A DNA stretch of 64,000 nucleotides from JAHZMA01 sp965205905 (GTDB taxonomy: Bacteria > Pseudomonadota > Alphaproteobacteria > JABAAW01 > JAHZMA01), in the NCBI GenBank assembly GCA_965205905.1, contig CBDBHZ010000013.1:124001-188000 (forward strand), read 5' to 3'. Under the pieces are notes generated by a model that was not told where the DNA came from, did no database searches, and was given only the letters and a program-made list of their open reading frames with translations. Below, piece by piece: positions 18,501 through 26,056 of the stretch. A program made the position numbers and the translations under genes. Position 1 is the first letter of the stretch. Each line of letters opens with the position of its first letter.

Positions 18501-21144
18501 TCCTGTAACCACCAATCCATCGGCGACAACGCTTACGGGTGCTCTTATTCTGCAAGGTCTGGCAGTTGGGTTAAGCGATGTTACCAATTATACGCGCTAC
18601 AAAGATGATGCATGGAATGTTTTTACAACTGAAATGCAAATTGATAGGCAAATCACGACAAATCGAGTTACTGATTCGGGGGTTTTGATTGATTTTGCAA
18701 CTGATACGGTAACAACAATATTTGCGGATAAAGATTATGCTGTGAGCAATGCTAATGTAACGGCTACGGTTGAGAAAGATTTTGGTAGCTTTACCGCTAA
18801 TCATTTGGTGCTTGTGGAATGGAATAAAGCTGAATCTTTGAATGCCAATAGCGAGACAGGTCTAACGCAAACCGTTACCGATATTGATGGCATGATGATT
18901 GCGGGTATTGAAACTGGCACTATTTATGATGCGGGCAGAGTTAATTTTACAGGCAAGGGCAAGGGCGTTTACGGCACGAAAACTGAAAGTTTTGATACCG
19001 TGTTTGCGGTAACGGCAAAAGTTGATTTCACGGCAAGAAATATGTTGCTGACAAGCACAACAGAAGCCTGCACGGATTGCGATAATTTTGATGTATCAAC
19101 ACTTGATTTTGCTGATTTATCGTTAAGCTTTGCTAATGCTGGTGGCACGGCATCAGTCAACAGCATCAGTAAAAATGTAACGCTTGATACTACCTTAACA
19201 GGCACGCTTGATGCACGTTTTTATGGTGGTGGCACGGAAGAATTTGGTGGCACATTCGCGCTAGCTGAAAATGATACGCGCTATTATTATGGTGCATTTG
19301 GTGCGAAGAAACCTGATGATGTTCTGTTTACTACCCATGCTGATACGCCCTCAACATTTAACGCAAATAATCTAACAAGCTTTAATGATAATAATCGCAA
19401 TGGCAAAACAGGCAATGTATTACAAGCCAAGAATAGCGTGCAGATAACCAAACCACTAACCGGCACTGACGGCTCAGTTACCATTGATAAAATCATCGGT
19501 GCGGTGGTTAAATTTGATTATGCCAATGATAATAGTGGTCATTTTGCCGATGGTGCAAGTTTAAACATTTATTTTGATGATAAAAAATATAGCACAACAA
19601 CCGCGGGCATAGGTACTCAGGGTTATATTTTTGAAGGCGCAACAGCTACTGCTAATGGTACTGGTGATAACCCTGATTATATTATTTTAGACAACCGGAG
19701 TACTAATTTTGGTTTTGCGCCTAACTATATGGCTTATGTTTATTGGCGGGTAACTGAGCCTAATGATTACGAGACCAGAGGTTTTGGCATCGTTGGTTTT
19801 GAAACTGCTACTATCTCTAACACTGACACCATTGGTAATACTGCTATCAGCTTTACTGGTAGGGGGGAAGGCTCCGCACGTAAGAATGGTAGCAATACAA
19901 GTGACTTTGTTAGGCTCACAGTAACCGCCAATGTTAATTTTACTAACCGTTATGTGAGCCTATCAACGGATAATGATGGCACCGATAATGATGACCTCAA
20001 TTTCAAGGGTAATGTAACTTATGGAATGGGTGAGAATAATATCAGCATGAATATCAAAACCCAAGGCAATGATGGTAATTTTGCGACCAGTGATAGTGAT
20101 GGTTCAGAATTAACAGGCATAGCCGATGCCCGCTTTTACGGGCCAGATGCCGAAGAATTTGGTGGCACATTCAGCCTAACAAGCGATGATGCAGGCTATG
20201 CAGGCTATGCCGGCTGGTTCGGCGCGAAACCTCCTTATAATCTTGTTTGGACCACCTATGCTAATACGCCCACAACATTTAACACACATGACCTCACAAG
20301 CTTTAATGATACTAATCGCAATGGCAAAACGGGTAATGCGTTCGAAATTCACAGCGTTGCACAAGCAACCAAACAACTAGAGGTTAATGGCGCAATTACC
20401 ACTACTAAAATCATCGGTGCGGTGGTTGAATTTGATTATGCCAACGATAATAGTGGTAATTTTTCCGCTAGTAATAGTAGTGATAGTAGTCTTATATTCT
20501 ATCTTGATGATAAAAAATATAGCACAAACATGAATGAGCCTTATGAGTTTAAGATTTATAGTGATTCCAACGATGCTAATGGCAATCATCATGCGCCTGA
20601 TCATTTGCAGTTAGTTAGAGAAAGTCAGTATTTCGGCTTTACGCCAACCTATATGGCGTATGTTTATTGGAGGGTAATTGATGCGAATAATTATGACACC
20701 AGAGCCTATGGTATCACTGGTTTTGAAACCACTGGCACTAATATTCCTAAAACAGGCACTGCTAGCTTTACAGGCAGGGGGCGTGGATATGTATATAAGG
20801 TGAGTAACAATGATGGTAGTTCTATTAGGTTTGATGTAACCACCAATGTTAATTTTAGCACCCGTAATGTTAGCATAGAAAGTGAGCATGATGACACTGA
20901 TAATGATTATCTTGATTTCAAGGGTGATTTAAACTATGTGGCAAACAGCAATATCATCGCGGGCAGTATCAAAACCAAAGGCAATGATGGTAACTTCACG
21001 CCCAGTGATGCTGATGGTTCAGCATTAACAGGCACGGCAGATGCCCGTTTTTACGGACCAAATACCGAAGAATTAGGCGGCACATTCAGCCTAACAAGCG
21101 AGACAACAACCTATATCGGTTCTTTCGGCGCACAGAAACAATAA
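15535..21144 (+). CDS. Giant surface lipoprotein with six TbpB-like repeats
   Basis: Predicted lipoprotein of 1,869 residues. The signal peptide ends in a lipobox, IALTAC, with Cys20 as the lipidated residue. The mature protein is six tandem domains of about 290-325 residues. Each ends in the transferrin-binding-protein-like barrel signature: LDAQFYG/LDARFYG/ADARFYG, then EEFGGTF, then YYYGAFGA or similar. The signature starts fall near 16480, 17465, 18330, 19210, 20130 and 21040. Repeats 3 and 4 share a near-identical opening (LILQGLAV, DVTNYTRYKDDAW); repeats 5 and 6 share another (SFNDNNRNGKTGN or close). This shows duplication of at least two subtypes. TbpB-like barrels are typical of surface-exposed lipoproteins flipped by Slam proteins; no Slam gene is in the window. 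The ligand is unknown. Confidence 0.8.
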   Translation: MNKHLSIIILSLSTIALTACSTQRGAFEGEGEGIDNGDVFIADRIGTLDTAPIQTTATPHASLTEASTAGEASSFTLQALAVQGNQNTNYTGSGSLGWSQDGETSISVATITSPAVKLDFDDTGAISAVTAYFADKSYEVSDINAGIITNGAQTDSRIATLTVDREESFGFASHYMAHISWNLERTEGDANGLLGSGKDNSYSINGSMVAGIETANDNLPDGSNAQFIGKGRGFYSHVSADIASHATIFDVSADIDFANNTARVTSSNTKQCSDLTNCTTGIGSLDFSTPELLIGNGKTGFTGNASLIADKSFTGTLDAQFYGANAQELGGIFAMLDETGGYYYGTFGAERALFNDFTFNDSGITQKVEATIPRAAPDIPTHPKASLIEAIDDTTATKNRLFTMKALAVSATDSNLSERKPTQDWADGGHLQHISIANIADSAATLTINQSGQLANIKIYLNDDISYTADASSPSKQTFTANINSENLDYIPDSQTITLARDTASLGFDANNMVYIGWNIIDKAPETGLGVTTEQRHGMMIAGIETGTIIDAGKVDFTGKGKGVYGTKNKNFDTVFTVTAKVDFDERNMLLTTETDACTDCNDFNVSTLDFADLSLGFANVGGTASVNNISKNVTLDTTLTGTLDARFYGAGTEEFGGTFALADTTTDSERYYYGAFGASRKGVAPVVKGKTTTVNTFGIVGAENTFESSTATSLTGVLILQGLAVSLSDVTNYTRYKDDAWTDTADLQIDRQITANRLTDSGVAITFGATDSVTKIFADKDYNSTNTDNITVAKSIGSFNFDYLVLVDWDKDESFNESETSLMQTITDSDGMMIAGIETVSIIGNGRVDFTGKGAGVYGTKTGNVISSQNVTFGVMAAVDFDETMVNISTDNDNDALDSILNFSISNINYGGSNVISQVLTLDTTLTGTFDARFYGGNTQEFGGTFALAENETRYYYGAFGASRNNIVPFEPSDTTALNVAGAVVAENPVTTNPSATTLTGALILQGLAVGLSDVTNYTRYKDDAWNVFTTEMQIDRQITTNRVTDSGVLIDFATDTVTTIFADKDYAVSNANVTATVEKDFGSFTANHLVLVEWNKAESLNANSETGLTQTVTDIDGMMIAGIETGTIYDAGRVNFTGKGKGVYGTKTESFDTVFAVTAKVDFTARNMLLTSTTEACTDCDNFDVSTLDFADLSLSFANAGGTASVNSISKNVTLDTTLTGTLDARFYGGGTEEFGGTFALAENDTRYYYGAFGAKKPDDVLFTTHADTPSTFNANNLTSFNDNNRNGKTGNVLQAKNSVQITKPLTGTDGSVTIDKIIGAVVKFDYANDNSGHFADGASLNIYFDDKKYSTTTAGIGTQGYIFEGATATANGTGDNPDYIILDNRSTNFGFAPNYMAYVYWRVTEPNDYETRGFGIVGFETATISNTDTIGNTAISFTGRGEGSARKNGSNTSDFVRLTVTANVNFTNRYVSLSTDNDGTDNDDLNFKGNVTYGMGENNISMNIKTQGNDGNFATSDSDGSELTGIADARFYGPDAEEFGGTFSLTSDDAGYAGYAGWFGAKPPYNLVWTTYANTPTTFNTHDLTSFNDTNRNGKTGNAFEIHSVAQATKQLEVNGAITTTKIIGAVVEFDYANDNSGNFSASNSSDSSLIFYLDDKKYSTNMNEPYEFKIYSDSNDANGNHHAPDHLQLVRESQYFGFTPTYMAYVYWRVIDANNYDTRAYGITGFETTGTNIPKTGTASFTGRGRGYVYKVSNNDGSSIRFDVTTNVNFSTRNVSIESEHDDTDNDYLDFKGDLNYVANSNIIAGSIKTKGNDGNFTPSDADGSALTGTADARFYGPNTEELGGTFSLTSETTTYIGSFGAQKQ

Positions 21145-21162
21145 TATATGGGGGCATTATTA

Positions 21163-21340
21163 TATGGGGGGCTTTAATTTATCCGCTCACAATGGCAAAG
21201 CCATTGTTTCGCTTATCAAGGGGGTGCGGTCTGGCTTCTCGATGCGCGCTTGTCAAATTTTTGTCCGTAGGACAATTTGTCAAGCAGACGCCTCTTGCCA
21301 GAACCCCCCTTGATAATCCCCCCGCTCGTGTTTAATACTC
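21163..21340 (-). repeat. Copy B of the island palindromic repeat (inverted)
   Basis: Reads as the reverse complement of copies C and D. Outer arms TATCAAGGGGGT (21214-21225) and ACCCCCCTTGATA (21303-21315) are complementary, with TATGGGGGGC at one end and TCCCCCCGCT at the other. Inside are TCTGGC/GCCAGA (21230-21235, 21297-21302) and a long imperfect stem, 21249-21266 with 21270-21284. A perfect CAATGGC-AAA-GCCATTG hairpin (21190-21206) may also terminate the lipoprotein transcript. A second partial repeat end lies at about 21354-21385. Confidence 0.7.
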
Positions 21341-21409
21341 TGATGGTGCAAGCCTTGATAATCCCCCCGCTGTGTTTCAACACGAGGGCGGTGCGTGTCT
21401 TGCCATATT

Positions 21410-22120
21410 CTAACACACCTTACCATCCATTAATTCTTGTACATTCCTTAACGGTTTTACCACTTTGCTTTGCCATTTACTATCGTGATAAAAGCTTGCC
21501 ATCACATTCTGCCAATCGCCTGATGCCGTGATGATAATCGGTGAGCCCGCGCAAGTAACAATCCTAGAGGCAATAAAATCCCAACCGATTTGATGATTGC
21601 TAAGATTTTGCAAAGTGGCGACATGCTTTAACTCGCCTTGTGTGAATCGCCATATCAGCAAACGTTTCGCAAGATGCGGACGATCGATATAGGCAATTTC
21701 AACCACACCATCATTATCAAAATCCGCGACACCAATCGGCGCCAACCACCTGAATCTCCGCCCGATAAAAGGCGTTGCCACCATCACTTCAACCTTACTA
21801 TCAGCCGTCAGATGATAAAATGCCAAACGCGCACCTTTCTTAACATCGCTTTCAACCACCATCACTTCTAATTTACCATCGCCATTAATATCCACAAGGC
21901 GCGGTGCAATATCTTCAAATACGCGGGTTATGGGCAAATCAATCGCATATTCTGTGTCATCATCTTGCACCAACACCAAGCGCGACCATTCTAGCTCATC
22001 GCCTAACACGCCATGCGGATAATAGCTAACTTCAAATTCGTAATATGCGTCAATAATCGCTGCCGCATTGGCAGAAAACGAAGTGAAAAATCCACATAAT
22101 ATGATAATAATGTGCCGCAT
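21410..22120 (-). CDS. Secreted FG-GAP/VCBS-type repeat protein
   Basis: Predicted exported protein of 236 residues. The signal peptide covers about residues 1-20 (hydrophobic run, then SFSANA). Two calcium-binding-like FG-GAP/VCBS motifs are visible: VDINGDGKLEVMV and ADFDNDGVVEIAY. These usually form blades of a beta-propeller; two recognisable motifs is few for a full propeller. The ATG at 22118-22120 is chosen because AAGGGGGG lies just upstream. The function is unknown. It is convergent with the giant lipoprotein gene, with repeat B between them. Confidence 0.6.
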   Translation of the reverse strand: MRHIIIILCGFFTSFSANAAAIIDAYYEFEVSYYPHGVLGDELEWSRLVLVQDDDTEYAIDLPITRVFEDIAPRLVDINGDGKLEVMVVESDVKKGARLAFYHLTADSKVEVMVATPFIGRRFRWLAPIGVADFDNDGVVEIAYIDRPHLAKRLLIWRFTQGELKHVATLQNLSNHQIGWDFIASRIVTCAGSPIIITASGDWQNVMASFYHDSKWQSKVVKPLRNVQELMDGKVC

Positions 22121-22177
22121 TACGCCCCCCTTAAAACAACCCCCTAGAACAACCCATCGCATTTTTTATAATCGCTA

Positions 22178-22609
22178 TCATAGCACAAGGTGGCAATATC
22201 TTGCCCTGCGCATAATTTGCATTGGCACGATACCATCTTGCAATAATTTTTCTATAGAACCCGTTGCTAATTTGTAACCGCCTGCTTTTGCTAATAGCAA
22301 TAGAGCATAGGCTGTGGTGTAATTTTGCACCACGCCCTCGCCCTCATAATACATATTGCCCAAATAATATTGCGCCAATAAATTGCCTTGCTTGGCTGAT
22401 TTGCGCCACCATTTGGCGGCTTCGGGGTAATTCACTTCTACATGATTGCCCTGATAATAAAACTCTGCCAGCTGATTTTGCGCTTTATCATCGCCTTTGA
22501 TAGCGGCGGCCTGCGTATCAGCAAAAGGCGTTTGTGCGATAATTGTGAGTGGCGAAAGCATTGTGAATGCCAGAATGAGCGCCAGAGTGAGTAAAGGTTT
22601 TTTCATCAT
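22178..22609 (-). CDS. Small secreted Sel1-repeat protein
   Basis: Predicted protein of 143 residues with a signal peptide (MMKKPLLTLALILAF...) and about two Sel1-like repeats: AQNQLAEFYYQGNHVEVNYP and then AQYYLGNMYYEGEGVVQNY. Sel1 repeats are alpha/alpha solenoid units used in protein-protein contacts. The ATG at 22607-22609 has GAGAG upstream; the frame is open 18 codons further but with no supporting site. It precedes the FG-GAP gene by 57 bases on the same strand, so the two may form one transcript. No specific role is assigned. Confidence 0.6.
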   Translation of the reverse strand: MMKKPLLTLALILAFTMLSPLTIIAQTPFADTQAAAIKGDDKAQNQLAEFYYQGNHVEVNYPEAAKWWRKSAKQGNLLAQYYLGNMYYEGEGVVQNYTTAYALLLLAKAGGYKLATGSIEKLLQDGIVPMQIMRRARYCHLVL

Positions 22610-23353
22610 ATAGACTCTCGCGATAACCATCGCAATAATGGCAGTGGAGGCTATCATATTCATAGCTTAACCCATTGATTGTAAATGCTTTTTGTTGCAT
22701 TGTTTTTTATCAAACCCCCATATAAACCCCCATTTTTATTTTTACCCCTGCATTATTACTGCATTTTTATTGCTTTTATCATTATTTTTATGGGGTTTTT
22801 GATGGGTTTATTGTGGCTTGTTGCTAACAATGCTTCATTAGCAAGCCGTATTCTAGCATCATCATAGCAGATAGGCAAGGGTTTTTGATGGTTTATTGTG
22901 GCTTTTGCTGATATTTGCATGATGATTGTTAGGCTTGTTTGGCAATAGTGCCATTACCCATAATATCATCACCCGTAACATAACCATCTTAACATGCCAT
23001 CTTTAACATAGCCGTAAAGCTAATCAGTATTAAGCCCTGATAGGTTGTTTTAATTCTATGCCCTTTTGTATATCAAAATCATATAAGCGGCTGATAAGGC
23101 TTTATTCTGCATTGTGGCAATGTTATAGCAATAGCGTTGCAATGATAATGCTTGCCCTTTAATGCTTTACTTTCACCTCACATGGCAATTTTTTCATGCC
23201 CTTGCTTGCGTTATGATAGGGTTGCAGGCGTTTTATCGATGGGTGGGGGGTGAAAATCGCGTTTCAAAAAATCGCAATTAAGGCGGGGGGTTGTAGGCAT
23301 AACCGTTGCTGTCGGCATAGTCTTTAATTTTGCATAGAAACGCGCCTTAATCA
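22610..23353 (+). other. Gene-free AT-rich stretch with a degenerate direct repeat
   Basis: I see no convincing gene here. A 60-codon hydrophobic frame at 22685-22867 (plus strand) has no good ribosome-binding site and looks accidental. A roughly 30-base direct repeat occurs at 22793-22824 and 22879-22908 (GGGTTTTTGATGG, then TTTATTGTGGCTT), differing by small indels. An inverted TTGCTAA/TTAGCAA pair lies around 22821-22845. The right end runs into repeat C. Confidence 0.4.
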
Positions 23354-23513
23354 GTATTGAGTAAAGCGGGGGGATTATTAAGGGTGAGGGTTGCCCGCCA
23401 TTGGTACAAGGGCAAACCGAAAGTGGCAAGATGGGTGGCTTCTGCCTTACCCATCGAGAAGCCACGCCGCACCCCCCTTGATACCATAAAACCTACTAGC
23501 AAAGCCCCCCATA
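23354..23513 (+). repeat. Copy C of the island palindromic repeat
   Basis: Begins GTATTGAGTAAAGCGGGGGG and ends AAAGCCCCCCATA. The right outer arm ACCCCCCTTGATA (23471-23483) is intact; the left arm has decayed to TATTAAGGGT (23376-23385). The inner stem GTGGCTTCT/AGAAGCCAC (23435-23443, 23457-23465) is a perfect 9 bp. An overlapping pair ATGGGT/ACCCAT (23431-23436, 23449-23454) suggests a pseudoknot or alternative fold. It sits just downstream of the mod stop codon. Confidence 0.7.
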
Positions 23514-23530
23514 CTTATAAGGGGATAGGG

Positions 23531-25465
23531 TTAATAGAGTATCCTTACATTTTCTTTATCAATACCTGTGGTGTTCAGCCATTTTTCTAGGCTTATTTCG
23601 GCATAGCCATCAATAAAGATTTGCTTGCCCACCGCGCTTAAATCGGCGTTACATTGCGCTAATAAATAATAGGCATCATCAATTTCATACAGAATATTTT
23701 GCTCTAGGGTGGTGATAGGCAAGGTAAGGATTTTGCCACTTGCCGCCATCATATTATATAATTTATCCGCCACCGATTGCCGATTGGTGTTGAGACTGAT
23801 TTGCTGATGAGCGTCGGTTTCAAGTTGCGGGCGGGGGCTGAGCGAAAACACCTTATACCCAATATCGCAGGCTGAGCCTGCACCCGATTTTTCTTGTGTC
23901 AGCATATTGCCTTGCTTGTTTTTTTGCGCTAATTCTGTTTTGATTTTCTCGCCTGCGCGATTCACGCGTTCGATGGTAATAGATGAAATCACGGGGGCGA
24001 GCTTGTTATCGGTGCAGAATTTATGGGCTTCTTTTTTCTCATCGATTGGTTCATCTATTTGTGCCAAAATGAATTTACGATTGCCACCATCTTCGGCATT
24101 TAACTGCATCACCGCATCGGCAGTGGTGCCAGAGCCTGCGAAAAAATCGAGTATGATGTCGTTGTTTTCAGTGCACATTTCTAACATAGCTAATAACGTG
24201 CCTACAGGTTTTGGAGAGGGAAAAACATTTTTTTCAAAATTTAAGTCGATAAATTGTTCACTGCCTCTTTCACTATTCACAAATTTATGTGTCCAAGCGG
24301 AAGTAGGTTTTACCCTTTTATCATCGGTTAAATAGTCCTTAACAAATACAGTCCATTTTTTTCTAACTTTCATATATTTAGGTGCTAATAATTTAATTTT
24401 TTGTTGAGCGGAATCTTTTGACCATCGCCAATTCCCATCTACGCCATCTTCTCTGCTAGGTAATATTTTAATATAACCTGCCATATCAGCATCAGCATTT
24501 GCTTCAACTTTAAAGTCATTAGTCTGTTTATTATAAAAGAATGGATAAAAAAGATTGGGTCTATCTTCTCTTTTATCATTGTCACCTGTTTTTCTTAAAT
24601 CTATCTCACGATAGATTTTCATATCATCTTCTTTAGTGTATCTTTTGGTAATTTTTTCGTCAGGTTTCCAACCGTAAAACAAAGCTTCATTCTTTTTGTA
24701 AATTAATATATATTCATGAGCAGTCGCAATATATTTATCATCAGACCGTCCTTTCGGGTTCGATACATTAGCGATACAGGCTACAAAATTCTCTTCACCA
24801 AAAATTTCATCACATAAGATTTTTAGATTGGCTTGTTCATTATCGTCGATGCTGATAAAAATCACGCCATCATCGGTGAGTAATTGGCGGGCAAGTTTAA
24901 GCCGCGGATACATAAAAGCCAGCCAGCCCGAATGGGTTTTTGTGCCGTAAATATTGTGTAAATAATCCACCATATCCTCATTTAAGCCCAAATCATCAAT
25001 CAATTCGGCTTCGGATTTTTTGAAATTATCGTTATAAATAAAGCCATCACCGCCCGTATTGTAAGGGGGGTCGATATAAATCATTTTGATTTTGCCCGTG
25101 TAATTTGCCCGCAAGATTTTCAGCACATCAAGATTATCACCGCGAATAATCATATTTTCGGTTGCATCAAAATTTTTGGATTGCGCCATTTCAGCTTTTA
25201 ATTCCGATTGCGTTGCCCTATCGGTTTCGGCTTTTGCCAAGCCTTTGCCCGCAAAATTAAGCCCGTAACCCTGATTATTCAGCGCGATATTTTCAGCCCC
25301 CAACAAGGCTTTTAGGTTTTCAATATTCAAGCCACCATCGGCATTAACGGCTTCAGGCAAAATCTGTTTTAGGGCTTCTAGCCTGTGCTGTTGCGCATCT
25401 GATATGCTAGATTCTGCGGTGCTGGTTGCAATACCTAATTTGCTTGCTTCGGTTTTATCTATCAT
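23531..25465 (-). CDS. mod: Type III restriction-modification DNA methyltransferase (Mod)
   Basis: DNA adenine/cytosine amino-methyltransferase of 644 residues, the recognition and modification subunit of a type III system. The catalytic motif DPPY is at 132-135 and the AdoMet-binding FAGSGTT at 442-448. The DPPY-first order is that of the beta class, to which type III Mod proteins belong. The region between (about 220-420) would hold the target-recognition domain. It is the last gene of a three-gene minus-strand operon, 15 bases after the small membrane-protein gene. Target sequence cannot be read from the protein. Confidence 0.93.
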   Translation of the reverse strand: MIDKTEASKLGIATSTAESSISDAQQHRLEALKQILPEAVNADGGLNIENLKALLGAENIALNNQGYGLNFAGKGLAKAETDRATQSELKAEMAQSKNFDATENMIIRGDNLDVLKILRANYTGKIKMIYIDPPYNTGGDGFIYNDNFKKSEAELIDDLGLNEDMVDYLHNIYGTKTHSGWLAFMYPRLKLARQLLTDDGVIFISIDDNEQANLKILCDEIFGEENFVACIANVSNPKGRSDDKYIATAHEYILIYKKNEALFYGWKPDEKITKRYTKEDDMKIYREIDLRKTGDNDKREDRPNLFYPFFYNKQTNDFKVEANADADMAGYIKILPSREDGVDGNWRWSKDSAQQKIKLLAPKYMKVRKKWTVFVKDYLTDDKRVKPTSAWTHKFVNSERGSEQFIDLNFEKNVFPSPKPVGTLLAMLEMCTENNDIILDFFAGSGTTADAVMQLNAEDGGNRKFILAQIDEPIDEKKEAHKFCTDNKLAPVISSITIERVNRAGEKIKTELAQKNKQGNMLTQEKSGAGSACDIGYKVFSLSPRPQLETDAHQQISLNTNRQSVADKLYNMMAASGKILTLPITTLEQNILYEIDDAYYLLAQCNADLSAVGKQIFIDGYAEISLEKWLNTTGIDKENVRILY

Positions 25466-25480
25466 TTTTTATCTTTCTTG

Positions 25481-26053
25481 TTATTTATTTAATTCTGTAG
25501 CAATAAATTCTGTGAAATAATTATCTATTTTTTCATAAGCTTCTTCAAGCTGTTTGATTTCATCACTATCATTATCAAATAATTTTATAATTTTATTCAT
25601 CGCATCTTCTTTAATAGATGTATCAGTAATAGAATCTAATGATGCAAGCACCTCGATAACTTTACCGTAAATTAAAGAGATAGAGTATTTAAATTTCTGA
25701 ATGTCTTGTTTTATTTCTAGAAATATGGCTTCTATTCTTTGTAATTTTAGTACATTTTGTTTTACATTCATTAAACGATTTGGGTTTTCCAAACTTTCAT
25801 ACTCTACAATGTTTTTATTATAATGTTCATTAGCAATGTCGAGCAGAGTAGTGATTTTTAAACCATCCCTAATATTATCTTTCGTTTCCCATAAAGCATC
25901 ATGGTATTTTTCTGCCAGTGTGATGCGCTTTTGCCTCCGCCATTCGCTTCGTGCTTTCCATGCAACATAAGCTATAATGCCAGACGCAATGCCAGATATT
26001 ACCCCTCCAAATACTGCGCCATAATCTTTGATGATACATAAAAAATCCATCAT
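25481..26053 (-). CDS. Unknown membrane-anchored protein inside the type III R-M operon
   Basis: Protein of 190 residues, not recognised. One N-terminal membrane segment (about residues 11-32, rich in Gly/Ile/Ala) is followed by a basic stretch (ARSEWRRQKR). The remaining charged, helical part is predicted cytoplasmic. The gene is packed between res (3 bases upstream) and mod (15 bases downstream), so it is co-expressed with the restriction system. Base composition is more AT-rich than the core genes. It could be a regulator, an anchor or an independent defence accessory; nothing in the sequence decides. Confidence 0.75.
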   Translation of the reverse strand: MMDFLCIIKDYGAVFGGVISGIASGIIAYVAWKARSEWRRQKRITLAEKYHDALWETKDNIRDGLKITTLLDIANEHYNKNIVEYESLENPNRLMNVKQNVLKLQRIEAIFLEIKQDIQKFKYSISLIYGKVIEVLASLDSITDTSIKEDAMNKIIKLFDNDSDEIKQLEEAYEKIDNYFTEFIATELNK

Positions 26054-26056
26054 TTT

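Noticed and set aside
22685..22867. A 60-codon hydrophobic protein
   Set aside because: No ribosome-binding site, phenylalanine/isoleucine bias explained by T-rich DNA, and it lies in a repeat-containing gene-free stretch.
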